Shown here: piece by piece, positions 1 through 8,943 of the stretch | Position numbering within the stretch: the first letter of the stretch is position 1 | Layout of the letters: each line of letters starts with the position of its first letter | Assembly (NCBI RefSeq): GCF_030816725.1 | Contig: NZ_JAUSYG010000001.1 | Coordinates: forward strand, 2,170,001 to 2,234,000 | DNA length: 64,000 bases | Reading direction: 5' to 3' | From: Pseudarthrobacter defluvii | GTDB lineage: Bacteria > Actinomycetota > Actinomycetes > Actinomycetales > Micrococcaceae | Program-made: the position numbers and the translations under genes | The notes under the pieces: generated by a model | Databases searched by the model: none | What the model was told of the DNA's origin: nothing | The model's input: the letters and a program-made list of their open reading frames with translations, nothing else

Positions 1-2
1 TT

Positions 3-968
3 TCGCCCAAGACGGTGTCGCGCGTCGTAAACAATGAAGCGAATGTGCGGCCACAGGTCCGGGCCCAGGTCCTTCGGTCGGTGGCGGCTTTGGGTTATCG
101 CCCGAATGCAGCCGCTCGTGCCTTGGTCACGCAACGGACCAATCAGATCGGACTCGTCGCGACCGCCAGCTCACTTTACGGTCCGACCGCTGGATTGTTC
201 AGCTTGGAGCAGGCCGCCTGGAAGGCTGGCTACGGTCTGACACTCACAACGGTCAGAGAGGCATCCGAAGCGCACCTTGAAGAAGCCATCCATTACTTGA
301 TGGTGCGTGGCGTTGAGGGAGTGATCGTTTCCGGCGTGGCGGGAGTTCTCCATCTCGAAGCGACCGCCCTGACTGACATGCCTCTGGTCAGTACCAGCCC
401 CATCACGACGGAGTCGGCAAAGCACGTGTTAGTCGACACGGATCAGGTAGCAGGCACGAGGGCTGCCGTGCGTCATCTTTACGACGCCGGGCATCGCAGG
501 ATTGCGCACCTGGCCGGACCGCTGGATTGGGACTCAGCAGCCCGGCGCCGCGAGGGATGGCTGCAAGAAGTGAAGGACCTGGACCTCTCCCCCGGCCCCC
601 TCCTCGAAGGTGATTGGTCACCAAAGTCCGGATACGAAGCGGCGCTGACCCTCGATCGAACGTCAGCGACTGCCATTGTTGTCGCAAATGACCACATGGC
701 GATGGGAGCCATCCGCGCCTTCAGTGAGCAGGGCATGCGCATCCCGGATGACATGTCAGTGGTCGGCTTCGACGACGTTCCGGAAGCCGCGTACCAGATG
801 GTTCCCCTCACGACCGTTCGCCAGAATTTTTCCGCCGTCGCAGAACGTTCCGTCCGCGAACTGATTCATCTGATCGAAGGACGCACGGCGGAAGAGGCAA
901 GCATTCATCTTCCTACCGAGCTGATCGTGCGGGACTCTACCGCACCTTATCCCAGGAATCCGAGCTGA
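3..968 (+). CDS. LacI-family transcriptional repressor, 5' end outside window
   Basis: The frame is open from base 3 with no start codon, so the first residues lie upstream of the window. The edge reads SPKTVSRVVNNEANV, the recognition helix of a LacI helix-turn-helix, followed by the hinge helix YRPNAAARAL. A periplasmic-binding-like effector domain follows (IGLVATASSLYGP, then VVANDHMAMG and VVGFDDVPEA near the C-terminus, both usual LacI blocks). It lies 117 bp upstream of a sugar ABC transporter and GH42 gene on the same strand, so it probably represses that operon with a galactoside as inducer (inference). No clear LacI operator palindrome was found in 969-1085. Confidence 0.93.
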   Translation, partial: SPKTVSRVVNNEANVRPQVRAQVLRSVAALGYRPNAAARALVTQRTNQIGLVATASSLYGPTAGLFSLEQAAWKAGYGLTLTTVREASEAHLEEAIHYLMVRGVEGVIVSGVAGVLHLEATALTDMPLVSTSPITTESAKHVLVDTDQVAGTRAAVRHLYDAGHRRIAHLAGPLDWDSAARRREGWLQEVKDLDLSPGPLLEGDWSPKSGYEAALTLDRTSATAIVVANDHMAMGAIRAFSEQGMRIPDDMSVVGFDDVPEAAYQMVPLTTVRQNFSAVAERSVRELIHLIEGRTAEEASIHLPTELIVRDSTAPYPRNPS

Positions 969-1085
969 TTTATCAGCTTCTCAAGCTCCCGTAAGAACGA
1001 ACATCACCCAGTTCCCCGGCGCAGCGCGCGTCGACCTTACGGGCGAACTGCCGCACCGATCACCACCCATCAGAAAGCAGAAGCC

Positions 1086-2455
1086 ATGTCACGAGATATT
1101 TCACGTCGCTCCATCTTGGCCGCATTCCCCTTGGCTGCCCTGAGTGTTAGCGCTCTCAGCGCCTGCGGTGGCGGGACGTCCTCCGCGTCAGGCGGTGCAT
1201 CCTCCCCCGTCTCCCAAGCTGATATTGACGCCGCAATGCAGAAGGAGACAAAGCTGACCTTCTGGACTTGGGTCCCGGACATCCAAAAGGAAGTGGGCTT
1301 GTTCCAAGCCAAGTACCCTGCCGTGAAAGTCGAGGTGGTTAACGTCGGCCAGGGCGGGGCCCACTACCAGAAGCTGCGGGCGGCAATCCAAGCCGGAAAG
1401 GGGGCGCCGGACGTCGTGCAGATGGAGTTCGACAAACTGCCTTCGTTCACCCTTACGGACAACCTCCTGGACTTGACGCCATACGGCATAGGTGATTTGA
1501 AATCCGACTACCCGGCCTGGGTTTGGGACGGGGTGACTCCGGGTGGCAAGGGTATCTACGGCGTTCCCCAGGACACCGGCCCCATGGGGATGCTGTACCG
1601 CGAAGACCTCTTCACGGCCGCCGGAATTAGCGTCCCCAAGACGTGGGACGACTTCGCGGCCGCAGTTTCGAACTATCGGGCCAAGAACCCATCAAGCATG
1701 CTCGTCAACTGGGCCCCCAGCTCGGAGGCGAACATGTTGGGTCTCTTCTGGCAGGCCGGGGGCCGGCCCTTCTCCTTCGACGGGACAAAGAACGTCAAGA
1801 TCAACCTCACCGGGGACGCCGCGTGCAAGAAGGTCACCGCCTACTGGAACGATCTCTTCCGTTCAGGGAACATTGGTAACGAACCCGACTTCGCCGACGC
1901 CTGGTACCAGGGCCTAAACAACGGAAAGTACCGGCATGGCTGACAGGTGCTTGGGGCCCTGTGTTCCTGCAGGGAACCGCGAAGAGCACGGCTGGCAAAT
2001 GGCGCGCCGCACCACTGCCACAGTGGGACCCCTCCAAGCCGGCCAGCGGCAACTACGGCGGTTCAACCGACGCCGTCCTGAAGTCAAGCGAGAACCCCAT
2101 TGCCGCCGCCATGCTGGCCCGCTTCGTCAACACGGATGACAAGGCGGCACTGACCCTGGCCAACGAACAGTTCCTGTTCCCGCCGTCGACGAAAACGCTC
2201 AAGAACCCCGCCTTCGCCGATGCCGCAGCAAGCTTCTACGGTGGCCAAAAGGTCAACAAGGAGTTCACTGATATCGCTTCGACCGTCCAGGAGGGCTTCC
2301 AGTTCCTGCCGTTCAACGACTATGCCGCCAGCAGCTATGACAAGACCATGGGCAAAGCCATCGGCGACCGCGGTGACCTAAACGCGGCCTTGTCCGCATG
2401 GCAGGATGACTTGGTGCAATATGCCAAGGGACAGGGCTTCACCGTTGCAAGCTGA
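1086..2455 (+). pseudogene. Sugar ABC transporter substrate-binding lipoprotein, split by a one-base frameshift
   Basis: Family 1 extracellular solute-binding protein. The N-terminus has two arginines, a hydrophobic stretch and a lipobox ending at Cys27 (ALSAC), so it should be a lipoprotein on the outer face of the membrane. The first frame runs to a TGA at 1941-1943. The protein continues from about 1929 one frame over (AWLTGAWGPVFLQG) to 2455. One missing base near 1929-1935 (NGKY/AWLTG) explains both halves, and joining them gives about 455 residues, a normal size for the family. The flanking operon is intact, so this is either a recent inactivating mutation or a sequencing error. It would deliver a galactoside or galacto-oligosaccharide to the permeases downstream. 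Confidence 0.85.
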
Positions 2456-3383
2456 AACTCCCTCCCGGCAAGCACAGCGGACCCCTCGCAGGAAGACAGC
2501 GAACATCGCGCGGTGGCGCCAGTACGTGGCAGCCTATGCGCTGTCCATGCCCTTCATGGTCGCATTCGTTCTGATGGTCGCCGTACCTCTCGCCTACGCA
2601 GGCTATCTCTCCCTCTTCAAGAAGCAGCTCATCGGCGGCATCTCGTTTGTCGGCATGGACAACTACGGCCGTGCCCTGACCGACCCATCCTTCCTGGGTG
2701 GGGTCGGCCGAATGGCCCTGTTCCTTGTAATCCAGGTTCCAGTCATGCTTGGCCTGTCACTGCTCTTTGCCCTCATCCTGGACAGCGGGATGCTGCGCCT
2801 GCAGAAGTTCATCCGTCTCGGGGTGTTCTTGCCGTACGCGATTCCCAGCGTGATCGCCACACTGATGTGGGGCTACCTGTACGGGAAAGACTTCGGCCCT
2901 TTCGCGCAACTTGCCAAGTCGCTGGGGCTTCCGGCGCCGGACTTCCTCGCCGGGGGTAACGTCCTCTTCTCGATCATGAACATCGTGACGTGGGGATTCG
3001 TCGGCTACAACATGATCGTCATGTACGCGGCACTCAGGTCCATACCCGCGGAACTGTACGAAGCGGCACGGGTCGACGGCGCCGGCGAGTGGAGAGTGGC
3101 TTGGTCCATCAAGATACCTGCCATCAAAGGTGCCTTGCTGCTGACCACGATCTTCTCGGTCATCGGGTCCTTCCAACTCTTCAATGAACCGAACCTCCTT
3201 CGGGTTATCGCGCCGGCAGCCATTAGTCAGGATTACACGCCGAACATGTACGCCTTTCAGCTTTCTTTCGTCAACCAGGATGCCAACTACGCAGCGGCCA
3301 TTGCCTTCCTGCTCGGGATCGTGATTATGGCCGTCAGCTATGGGGTCCAACTGACCGCGAACAGAAAGGAAGGGGCATCGTGA
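2445..3383 (+). CDS. Sugar ABC transporter permease (MalF/UgpA type)
   Basis: Inner-membrane component of a carbohydrate ABC importer. It has six hydrophobic segments (first YALSMPFMVAFVLMVAVPLAY) and the permease EAA loop YEAARVDGAGEWRVAWSIKI, which contacts the ATPase. The start is uncertain: TTG at 2445 follows AAGGGACAGGG, but ATG at 2421 or 2406 in the same frame would overlap the binding-protein gene further. It overlaps the second permease by 4 bp, so translation is probably coupled. No ATPase gene lies in the operon, so a shared MsiK-like ATPase elsewhere is likely, as is common in actinobacteria (inference). Confidence 0.88.
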   Translation: MQAETPSRQAQRTPRRKTANIARWRQYVAAYALSMPFMVAFVLMVAVPLAYAGYLSLFKKQLIGGISFVGMDNYGRALTDPSFLGGVGRMALFLVIQVPVMLGLSLLFALILDSGMLRLQKFIRLGVFLPYAIPSVIATLMWGYLYGKDFGPFAQLAKSLGLPAPDFLAGGNVLFSIMNIVTWGFVGYNMIVMYAALRSIPAELYEAARVDGAGEWRVAWSIKIPAIKGALLLTTIFSVIGSFQLFNEPNLLRVIAPAAISQDYTPNMYAFQLSFVNQDANYAAAIAFLLGIVIMAVSYGVQLTANRKEGAS

Positions 3384-4288
3384 CCGCTACAGTCGCTGAC
3401 CGCCTCGCAGCACGAAGCCAGACCACGGCAGCACCGCGCCGCAAGCGATCGGGCCGGAGCACGCTCCTTACTGTCGCCATGCTGCTGTGCCTTGTCTATT
3501 TCCTCCTACCCATCTTCTGGCTCATCGTTGCGTCCACCAAGGCAAACGAAGACCTGTTCAGCAGTTTCGGCCTCTGGTTCTCCCACATGAACCTGGCCGA
3601 AAACCTGCAAAATGTCTTCACCTTTCAGAACGGCGTCTTCGTCCACTGGATGGTCAATAGCCTCATCTATGCCGTCGTCAGTGGCGTGGGCGCATCAGCA
3701 CTGGCTACTGCGGCCGGGTACGCCTTCGCCAAATACAGATTCCCTGGTGGCAACGCGATGTTCACCATTGTGTTGGGCGCCGTAATGATTCCCATGACGG
3801 CCCTGGCCATCCCCACGTACCTGCTCTTCGCGGGGGCCAACCTGACCAACACACCTTGGGCAGTAATCCTGCCGTCCCTTGTGAGCCCGTTCGGCGTGTA
3901 CCTCATGAGGGTTTACGCCGCCGACGCAGTCCCGGACTCACTCATCGAAGCCGCCCGCGTCGACGGAGCGGGAGAAATGCGCATCTTCCTCCAGATTGTT
4001 CTCCGGCTCCTCGTACCCGGGTCGATCACGGTGCTGCTATTCGCACTGGTCGCCTCCTGGAACAACTACTTCCTCCCCCTGATCATGCTCAACAGCCCTG
4101 AACTGTTCCCACTTCCGGTCGGACTTGCCCAATGGCAGGCAGCATCGGCAGCGGGTTCGGGATCCCAGGCGTTGTTCTCCACCGTCATCACCGGGTCACT
4201 GGTCTCGGTACTCCCCCTCATGGCCGCGTTCCTGTTTCTGCAGCGCTACTGGCAGTCCGGCCTCGGCACCGGCGCCGTCAAGGCCTGA
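3380..4288 (+). CDS. Sugar ABC transporter permease (MalG/UgpE type)
   Basis: Second membrane subunit of the same importer, 302 residues. A basic cytoplasmic N-terminus (RRKRSGRS) precedes six membrane segments. The EAA loop IEAARVDGAGEMRIFLQI sits in the last third, and the C-terminus (FLQRYWQSGLGTGAVKA) is typical of MalG-like permeases. The GTG start overlaps the stop of the first permease in GTGA. The next gene, GH42, begins 31 bp downstream, which supports one transcript for uptake and hydrolysis. Confidence 0.92.
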   Translation: MTATVADRLAARSQTTAAPRRKRSGRSTLLTVAMLLCLVYFLLPIFWLIVASTKANEDLFSSFGLWFSHMNLAENLQNVFTFQNGVFVHWMVNSLIYAVVSGVGASALATAAGYAFAKYRFPGGNAMFTIVLGAVMIPMTALAIPTYLLFAGANLTNTPWAVILPSLVSPFGVYLMRVYAADAVPDSLIEAARVDGAGEMRIFLQIVLRLLVPGSITVLLFALVASWNNYFLPLIMLNSPELFPLPVGLAQWQAASAAGSGSQALFSTVITGSLVSVLPLMAAFLFLQRYWQSGLGTGAVKA

Positions 4289-4319
4289 CCCAACCCTTCC
4301 CTAAACGAAAGTAAGAACC

Positions 4320-6437
4320 ATGACTGAACGACCCCGCAAAGTACTTTTCGGCGCGGCCTACTACCACGAATACCAGCCATCCCCCCGACTCGACCAGGAC
4401 CTGGATCTCATGGCAGCCGCCAACATGACCGTCATCCGCGTTGGCGAATCCACCTGGTCCCAGTGGGAGCCCGAGGACGGCAAATTCGACCTGGAATGGA
4501 TGGCCCCGGTCCTGGACGGTGCCCACGAACGCGGCATCTCCGTCATCCTCGGTACCCCGACCTACGCCATTCCGATGTGGCTTGCCCGCCGCTTCCCCGA
4601 AATCGCGGGCGAGCCGAAAACCGGCCAGCCCCTGGGATGGGGTGCCCGGCAGGAAGTGGACTACACCCACCCCGCGTTCAAATTCCACGCCGAACGGATC
4701 ATCCGCAAAATCGTCCAACGCTTCGCGAAGCATCCGGCGGTGATCGGTTACCAGGTCGATAACGAGCCGGGCCTGCTCGCCTTCCACAACCGGGGCGTCT
4801 TCCAGCGTTTTACCGACGAACTTCGGCACCAGTACGGCACGGTGGAGAACCTCAACAAGGAATGGGGCCTGGTCTACTGGTCCCATCAGCTCTCCACGTG
4901 GGCGGACCTCTGGACACCGGACAACAACGCCCAACCGCAATACGACCTCGCATGGCGCCGGTTCCAGGCCCGACTCACCACCGAATTCCTTCAATGGCAG
5001 ACCGCCATCGTGAGGGAGTACTCGACCCCGGAGCAGTTCGTCACCACCTGCATCGCGTACGACCGGCCCTCACAACACGACCAGGACATGACCCGGGATT
5101 TCGACATCACGGCCGGCAACCCCTACTACGCCATGCAGGACGCTTTCGCCATCCCGCCGTCCAAAAGCACTCCCCAAGGTTGGGCGACCAGCGGCGCCTG
5201 GACGCTCTTCCAGAGTGGTGACCGCATGTACTCATCCAAACAGGCGCCGTTCCTGGTTACCGAGACCAATGCAGGAGCCATCGGCGGATCAGCGATGCAG
5301 TACCCGGCGTTTGACGGGCAGTGGCGACAGGCTGCTTACGCCTTCATCTCCCGCGGCGCAGAGATGATTGAATACTGGCATTGGGCCACCAACCACTACG
5401 GCACTGAAACCTACTGGGTCGGTGTCCTTCCACACGACCAGAAACCCGGACGCGTTTATCGGGAGCTTGCACAACTCGGAGCCGAGCTCAAAGCTGCCGA
5501 CAAAGCCTTGGTGGGCCTCACACCGGATGCGAACGTGGGCATGATCTACTCCAACGATTCCAAGTGGGGCCTGGCCGGCCAGCCTTGCTTCCTGTCCGAG
5601 GCGCCAATGACGGGAGACGAACGCTCCTATCAGAAGATTTTCGAAGCCTTCTACCAGGGCGCCTTCCGGGCAGGCACTCCGGTGCGGATCCTGCACGACC
5701 GCCAGATCATCGGCGCTGAGGGCCATAGCCTGGATCCTGCCCAAGTGGCTCACGAACTGCCCGTCCTGATTGCCGCCGGCCTGTACATAGCGGACGACGC
5801 ACTCCTGGACTGGCTGCGGGCCTACGCGGAAGCAGGCGGCCACCTCGTACTGGGAATGCGCACTGCGTACGCGGATCATGAGGCACGGGCCCGGCTCGAA
5901 ATCAAACCTTCCCGCCTCGCGGAACAAGCAGGGGTGAGCTACCAGGAATTCTCGCAGCTGGCCGAACCGCTTGAACTGGAGGCGGCAGAAGGATTCCAGA
6001 TTTCGCCGGGAAGCCTCGCGACCCGCTGGGTAGACTACCTCGAGCAACAGGATGGCACTGCCCTTGCCGGCTACGTCCACCCCCAGTTCGGCCGCTACCC
6101 CGCCATCACCACGACGGCGGCGGGCGCCGGCAGGATCACCACCATCGGCACGCTGCCAAATACGGAACTTGCAGCAGACCTGATGCGCTGGCTGAACCCA
6201 GATCAAAAAGCCGGCTGGGAAGACTTGCCCGAGACAGTTACCGTCCACTCGGCGACAAGTGCCGACGGTGGCCGCCTTCACTTCGTGCACAACTGGGGAT
6301 GGGAACCGGTCACGATTGCCGCGCCGGCTTCCGTGGACGACCTGCTCAACGCGGAAAAGACCAATCTCACCAAGATTGAGCTCACGGCCTGGGACGTGCG
6401 CGTCCTCATCGAGACCTCGCCGGAAGCCAAGAGCTGA
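4320..6437 (+). CDS. GH42 beta-galactosidase
   Basis: Cytoplasmic retaining beta-galactosidase of glycoside hydrolase family 42, 705 residues, the usual length. No signal peptide. The TIM barrel opens with VLFGAAYYHEYQP and RVGESTWSQWEP. The acid/base is Glu149 in YQVDNEPG and the nucleophile is Glu315 in VTETNAG. A trimerisation beta/alpha domain (from about residue 390, NVGMIYSNDSKWGL) and a small beta domain follow. It is the last gene of the LacI-controlled operon and should cleave the imported galactoside. A strong hairpin lies 60 bp downstream. The exact glycosidic linkage cannot be read from the sequence. Confidence 0.95.
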   Translation: MTERPRKVLFGAAYYHEYQPSPRLDQDLDLMAAANMTVIRVGESTWSQWEPEDGKFDLEWMAPVLDGAHERGISVILGTPTYAIPMWLARRFPEIAGEPKTGQPLGWGARQEVDYTHPAFKFHAERIIRKIVQRFAKHPAVIGYQVDNEPGLLAFHNRGVFQRFTDELRHQYGTVENLNKEWGLVYWSHQLSTWADLWTPDNNAQPQYDLAWRRFQARLTTEFLQWQTAIVREYSTPEQFVTTCIAYDRPSQHDQDMTRDFDITAGNPYYAMQDAFAIPPSKSTPQGWATSGAWTLFQSGDRMYSSKQAPFLVTETNAGAIGGSAMQYPAFDGQWRQAAYAFISRGAEMIEYWHWATNHYGTETYWVGVLPHDQKPGRVYRELAQLGAELKAADKALVGLTPDANVGMIYSNDSKWGLAGQPCFLSEAPMTGDERSYQKIFEAFYQGAFRAGTPVRILHDRQIIGAEGHSLDPAQVAHELPVLIAAGLYIADDALLDWLRAYAEAGGHLVLGMRTAYADHEARARLEIKPSRLAEQAGVSYQEFSQLAEPLELEAAEGFQISPGSLATRWVDYLEQQDGTALAGYVHPQFGRYPAITTTAAGAGRITTIGTLPNTELAADLMRWLNPDQKAGWEDLPETVTVHSATSADGGRLHFVHNWGWEPVTIAAPASVDDLLNAEKTNLTKIELTAWDVRVLIETSPEAKS

Positions 6438-6495
6438 CTGTTCTTTTCATCCCGCGGACCCTGAGCGCCAGCATTGCAGGCGACCAGGAAGGGCA

Positions 6496-6528
6496 GGGAG
6501 GAGGTCCGGTGTGTCCGGCCCTCCTCCC
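6496..6528 (+). terminator. Hairpin terminator after the galactoside operon
   Basis: Inverted repeat with a 14-bp stem (GGGAGGAGGTCCGG against CCGGCCCTCCTCCC, one mismatch) and a 5-nt loop, 58 bp after the GH42 stop. No T-run follows, as is common for actinobacterial terminators. Confidence 0.6.
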
Positions 6529-6668
6529 GGTGCTCCAGAGCCTCTCGATTGACAGGCGAAATAAGGACTCGCAACGGACCCGCGCCTTTGACCCATCGTG
6601 TTACTCCACCCCCCCGCATACGGCAGTCGTACGGCCGCTCTCGATTAAGAACTCACAGCGGAGACCAA

Positions 6669-7178
6669 GTGCAAACTACAGCACGCATGGCAGATGTGGC
6701 CGTGGCAGCAGGCGTCTCTGTGGCGACCGTTTCGAATGTTCTCAATCAGCCGGACATTGTTTCTCCTGGCACTCGCGAAAAGGTACGGGAAGCGATACGT
6801 GTCCTGCAATACAGACCGGTCCCGCGGGCTGCACGTCTTCCGGAAAAAAGCCAGGAGATACGCCCGCTTAAAACTGGCCCCGCCCCGGTGACCGGGAGGG
6901 GAAGATGCAGATCTGCAAAGGCGAAACCGGCTGCTCACATCAACCCGTATTTCACCGCCGATCAGGCTGCCCAGGTCCGTGCAGCACTTCAGGCCGTTGG
7001 GCTGGGGGAAGGGTATGCCTCGCTGTCTGATCTGGTGGTCGCCGCGACGATGGAGGAAGTCAAACGACTGCAGCGCAAATACAACAAAGGGCAGAGGTGG
7101 CCCGGCATCCCTGAGGGGAAGATCCGGAGGGGACGGCCCACCCTTGGTGACGTTACAAGGCGGAAGGACTGGCCGTGA
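6669..7178 (+). CDS. LacI-type helix-turn-helix fused to a ParB C-terminal-like domain
   Basis: 169 residues from GTG 6669, preceded by CGGAG at 6-nt spacing. Residues 5-55 are a complete LacI DNA-binding domain (ADVAVAAGVSVATVSNVLNQ, then TREKVREAIRVLQYRP). The sugar-binding domain is absent. A basic linker with Pro/Lys leads to a C-terminal part (INPYFTADQAAQVRAAL, LSDLVVAATMEEVKRLQRKY, then GRPTLG) that resembles the C-terminal centromere-binding region of ParB proteins from actinobacterial plasmids. It would be a small DNA-binding dimer rather than a sugar-responsive repressor (inference). It is convergent with the GH16 gene. Whether it acts in partition or as a regulator is unknown. Confidence 0.75.
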   Translation: MQTTARMADVAVAAGVSVATVSNVLNQPDIVSPGTREKVREAIRVLQYRPVPRAARLPEKSQEIRPLKTGPAPVTGRGRCRSAKAKPAAHINPYFTADQAAQVRAALQAVGLGEGYASLSDLVVAATMEEVKRLQRKYNKGQRWPGIPEGKIRRGRPTLGDVTRRKDWP

Positions 7179-7276
7179 TCCTGCAACAGCCAAGTCATTG
7201 CTGCACCCGCATCAGGCAGCGCGAAGGGATTGCACCAGCGAAGCGACTCGGAGCCAACAGCGTGTCGAGTCCGCAG

Positions 7277-8098
7277 CTATTTCCAGACCCTGGCGTAGTC
7301 GACCCGGACGGCACCAGGGGGTCCGAACACCTGCGAGCCCGACCAGGAGCCCACGTTGATGATCAGGAAGTGCGGCGCTGCACCGTCTTGGGTTGAATAT
7401 GACTGGATTAGCACGCCATCGAAATAGATGTCGTTCCGGCCAGCCTTCCGGTGCAAGCCGTAGGTGTGGAACTCCCCCGCCCAGCAGCCGGGGATGCTGA
7501 CAGTAATGTTTCGGGAGGGCGAGTGGTAGTTGGAGTGCATCGTGCCGGACAGGGGCTCGGCGATGTCATTCTCACCGTGTAAAGGCCAGGACTGGCCCGT
7601 TGTCCACCAGGCGGGCCAGTTGTGGATCGTGGTGCAGGTACCGGGAAAGAGAATCCTGGCCTCGTAAAAGCCCAGCCCAAATGAGGCCCCGGTGTGGCCG
7701 GCAACGCCATCGTTTGGATTCGTCGCTACCAGCGCACCCTGTCCGGGTGAGGACATCTGAAGCCGCAGCTCTCCGCCCATGACGCTGACGTTACTGGAGC
7801 ACGTCAGGACCTTGTTCATCATGGAACCCGCGCAGTCTTTGAACCAATACGGTGTCCAGATCCTCCGGTTCAACGTGTCAAAGTTGTCTTCAAACAACAG
7901 CGACCAGTTTCCGGGCACCCCAAGGGGCGTCTGTATGCTGACGGAGGATGCAGCGGCAGCCGTTGCTACTGCGCGCGCGGCAACAACGTGCGTGGTGATT
8001 TGCGTTGGCGGGCTGCCGGTGGCAGGCCCCGCCCCGACACATAGCAGAAGGTTGAGGAGCCCCGCCATGAGGCTCAGGCAGGCCCTGGCCATCCCCAT
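7277..8098 (-). CDS. Secreted GH16 endo-beta-glucanase
   Basis: 273 residues. Start ATG 8098 has GAGGGAGAG upstream. A signal peptide (MGMARACLSLMAGLLNLLLC, Ala-rich region, cleavage probably near residues 30-45) precedes the GH16 jelly-roll. The catalytic motif is GENDIAE: Glu176 nucleophile, Asp178 and Glu181 acid/base, matching the ExDxxE signature of laminarinase and lichenase enzymes. Supporting blocks are LLFEDNFDTLNRRIW, GFYEARILFPG and WPAWWTTG. The substrate is likely a beta-1,3 or mixed-linked glucan outside the cell. The gene stands alone on the minus strand. Confidence 0.92.
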   Translation of the reverse strand: MGMARACLSLMAGLLNLLLCVGAGPATGSPPTQITTHVVAARAVATAAAASSVSIQTPLGVPGNWSLLFEDNFDTLNRRIWTPYWFKDCAGSMMNKVLTCSSNVSVMGGELRLQMSSPGQGALVATNPNDGVAGHTGASFGLGFYEARILFPGTCTTIHNWPAWWTTGQSWPLHGENDIAEPLSGTMHSNYHSPSRNITVSIPGCWAGEFHTYGLHRKAGRNDIYFDGVLIQSYSTQDGAAPHFLIINVGSWSGSQVFGPPGAVRVDYARVWK

Positions 8099-8943
8099 CC
8101 CACTCTCCCTCGGGTCCTTGACACTGTTCATTTGCACCAGAAACTCGGCGTGCGCACCCAGGTCCAATCAACTCGCCACAAACCCGCATCTACCAAAAGG
8201 GCCCCTCGCGACGGCTCAAAAGGAGGTCCTAATCGACCAAACCTTCATTTCAGCTACCTGACGCAGTTTCAGGCTCGACCAGGCGAAAGCCCGGCAAATG
8301 CGGCGAGAGCCTCCGGCAGCAGCCAACATACACCGCCAAAAAGCCAGCCATAAGGGTCCCTCGTACCCCATCCACGCCCTACGTCTCCCCGGATTGCACC
8401 GGTAGGTTCGGGGGGCTTGCCCCCTATGCCCGATCCCTGCTGCCGGTGGGCTGGCGCGAAGGTGTCCCCGCCCGGAAACCAACGGCGGCGGTGACCTGTC
8501 CCCGGAGTTGCACACCGCTTGTGGGCAGGCCGAATGTTGGGGTGATCCCCTGTGTCCGGGACGGTGGCAAACTGCGAATGCGCGGGTTCCCGCGCATTTA
8601 CAAGAATTGCCGCCTGGGCTGCACACCTAACGGGCTCTCGTTCGAACGACTCCAGCGAGTCACCACAGTCACCCGACAAACATCCCCTGGCAGTCACCAT
8701 GAGTGATTGCAGGCCCTCGAGGGCGAGTACCGGTGGTGAGACAGGGGTTCCTCGGAGGTCAGATGCGAGTATTCGCTACTGGTGACGGCCTCCGAAGTAT
8801 ACAAATAACCTCGGAGGATCGGTCTTGGGCCCGCACCGGTGCCCAGCGGAGAAAAGCACGATCGAACAGGACCACACCGGGCTCTTCCCGGGTCGAGTGC
8901 CGGACTATGAACAGCTGTACCGCGTCGGGGGAGTGCGTTAGAG
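8099..8943 (+). other. Intergenic region between divergent GH16 and LGFP genes
   Basis: About 845 bp without a convincing gene; open frames here lack domain-like sequence. It holds a perfect 10-bp hairpin with a 2-nt loop at 8577-8598 (AATGCGCGGG / CCCGCGCATT) and a GGGGG-CTTG-CCCCC hairpin near 8410-8425. The last 150 bp should contain the promoter of the LGFP gene. A GGGGGAG 9 nt before its ATG is the likely ribosome-binding site. Confidence 0.5.

Noticed and set aside
969..1085. LacI operator before the binding-protein gene
   Set aside because: No convincing palindrome was seen; the region has a GCGCGCGTCGAC stretch but not a symmetrical operator.
4278..4994. Minus-strand frames through the GH42 and permease genes
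   Set aside because: Antisense of genes with conserved catalytic motifs.
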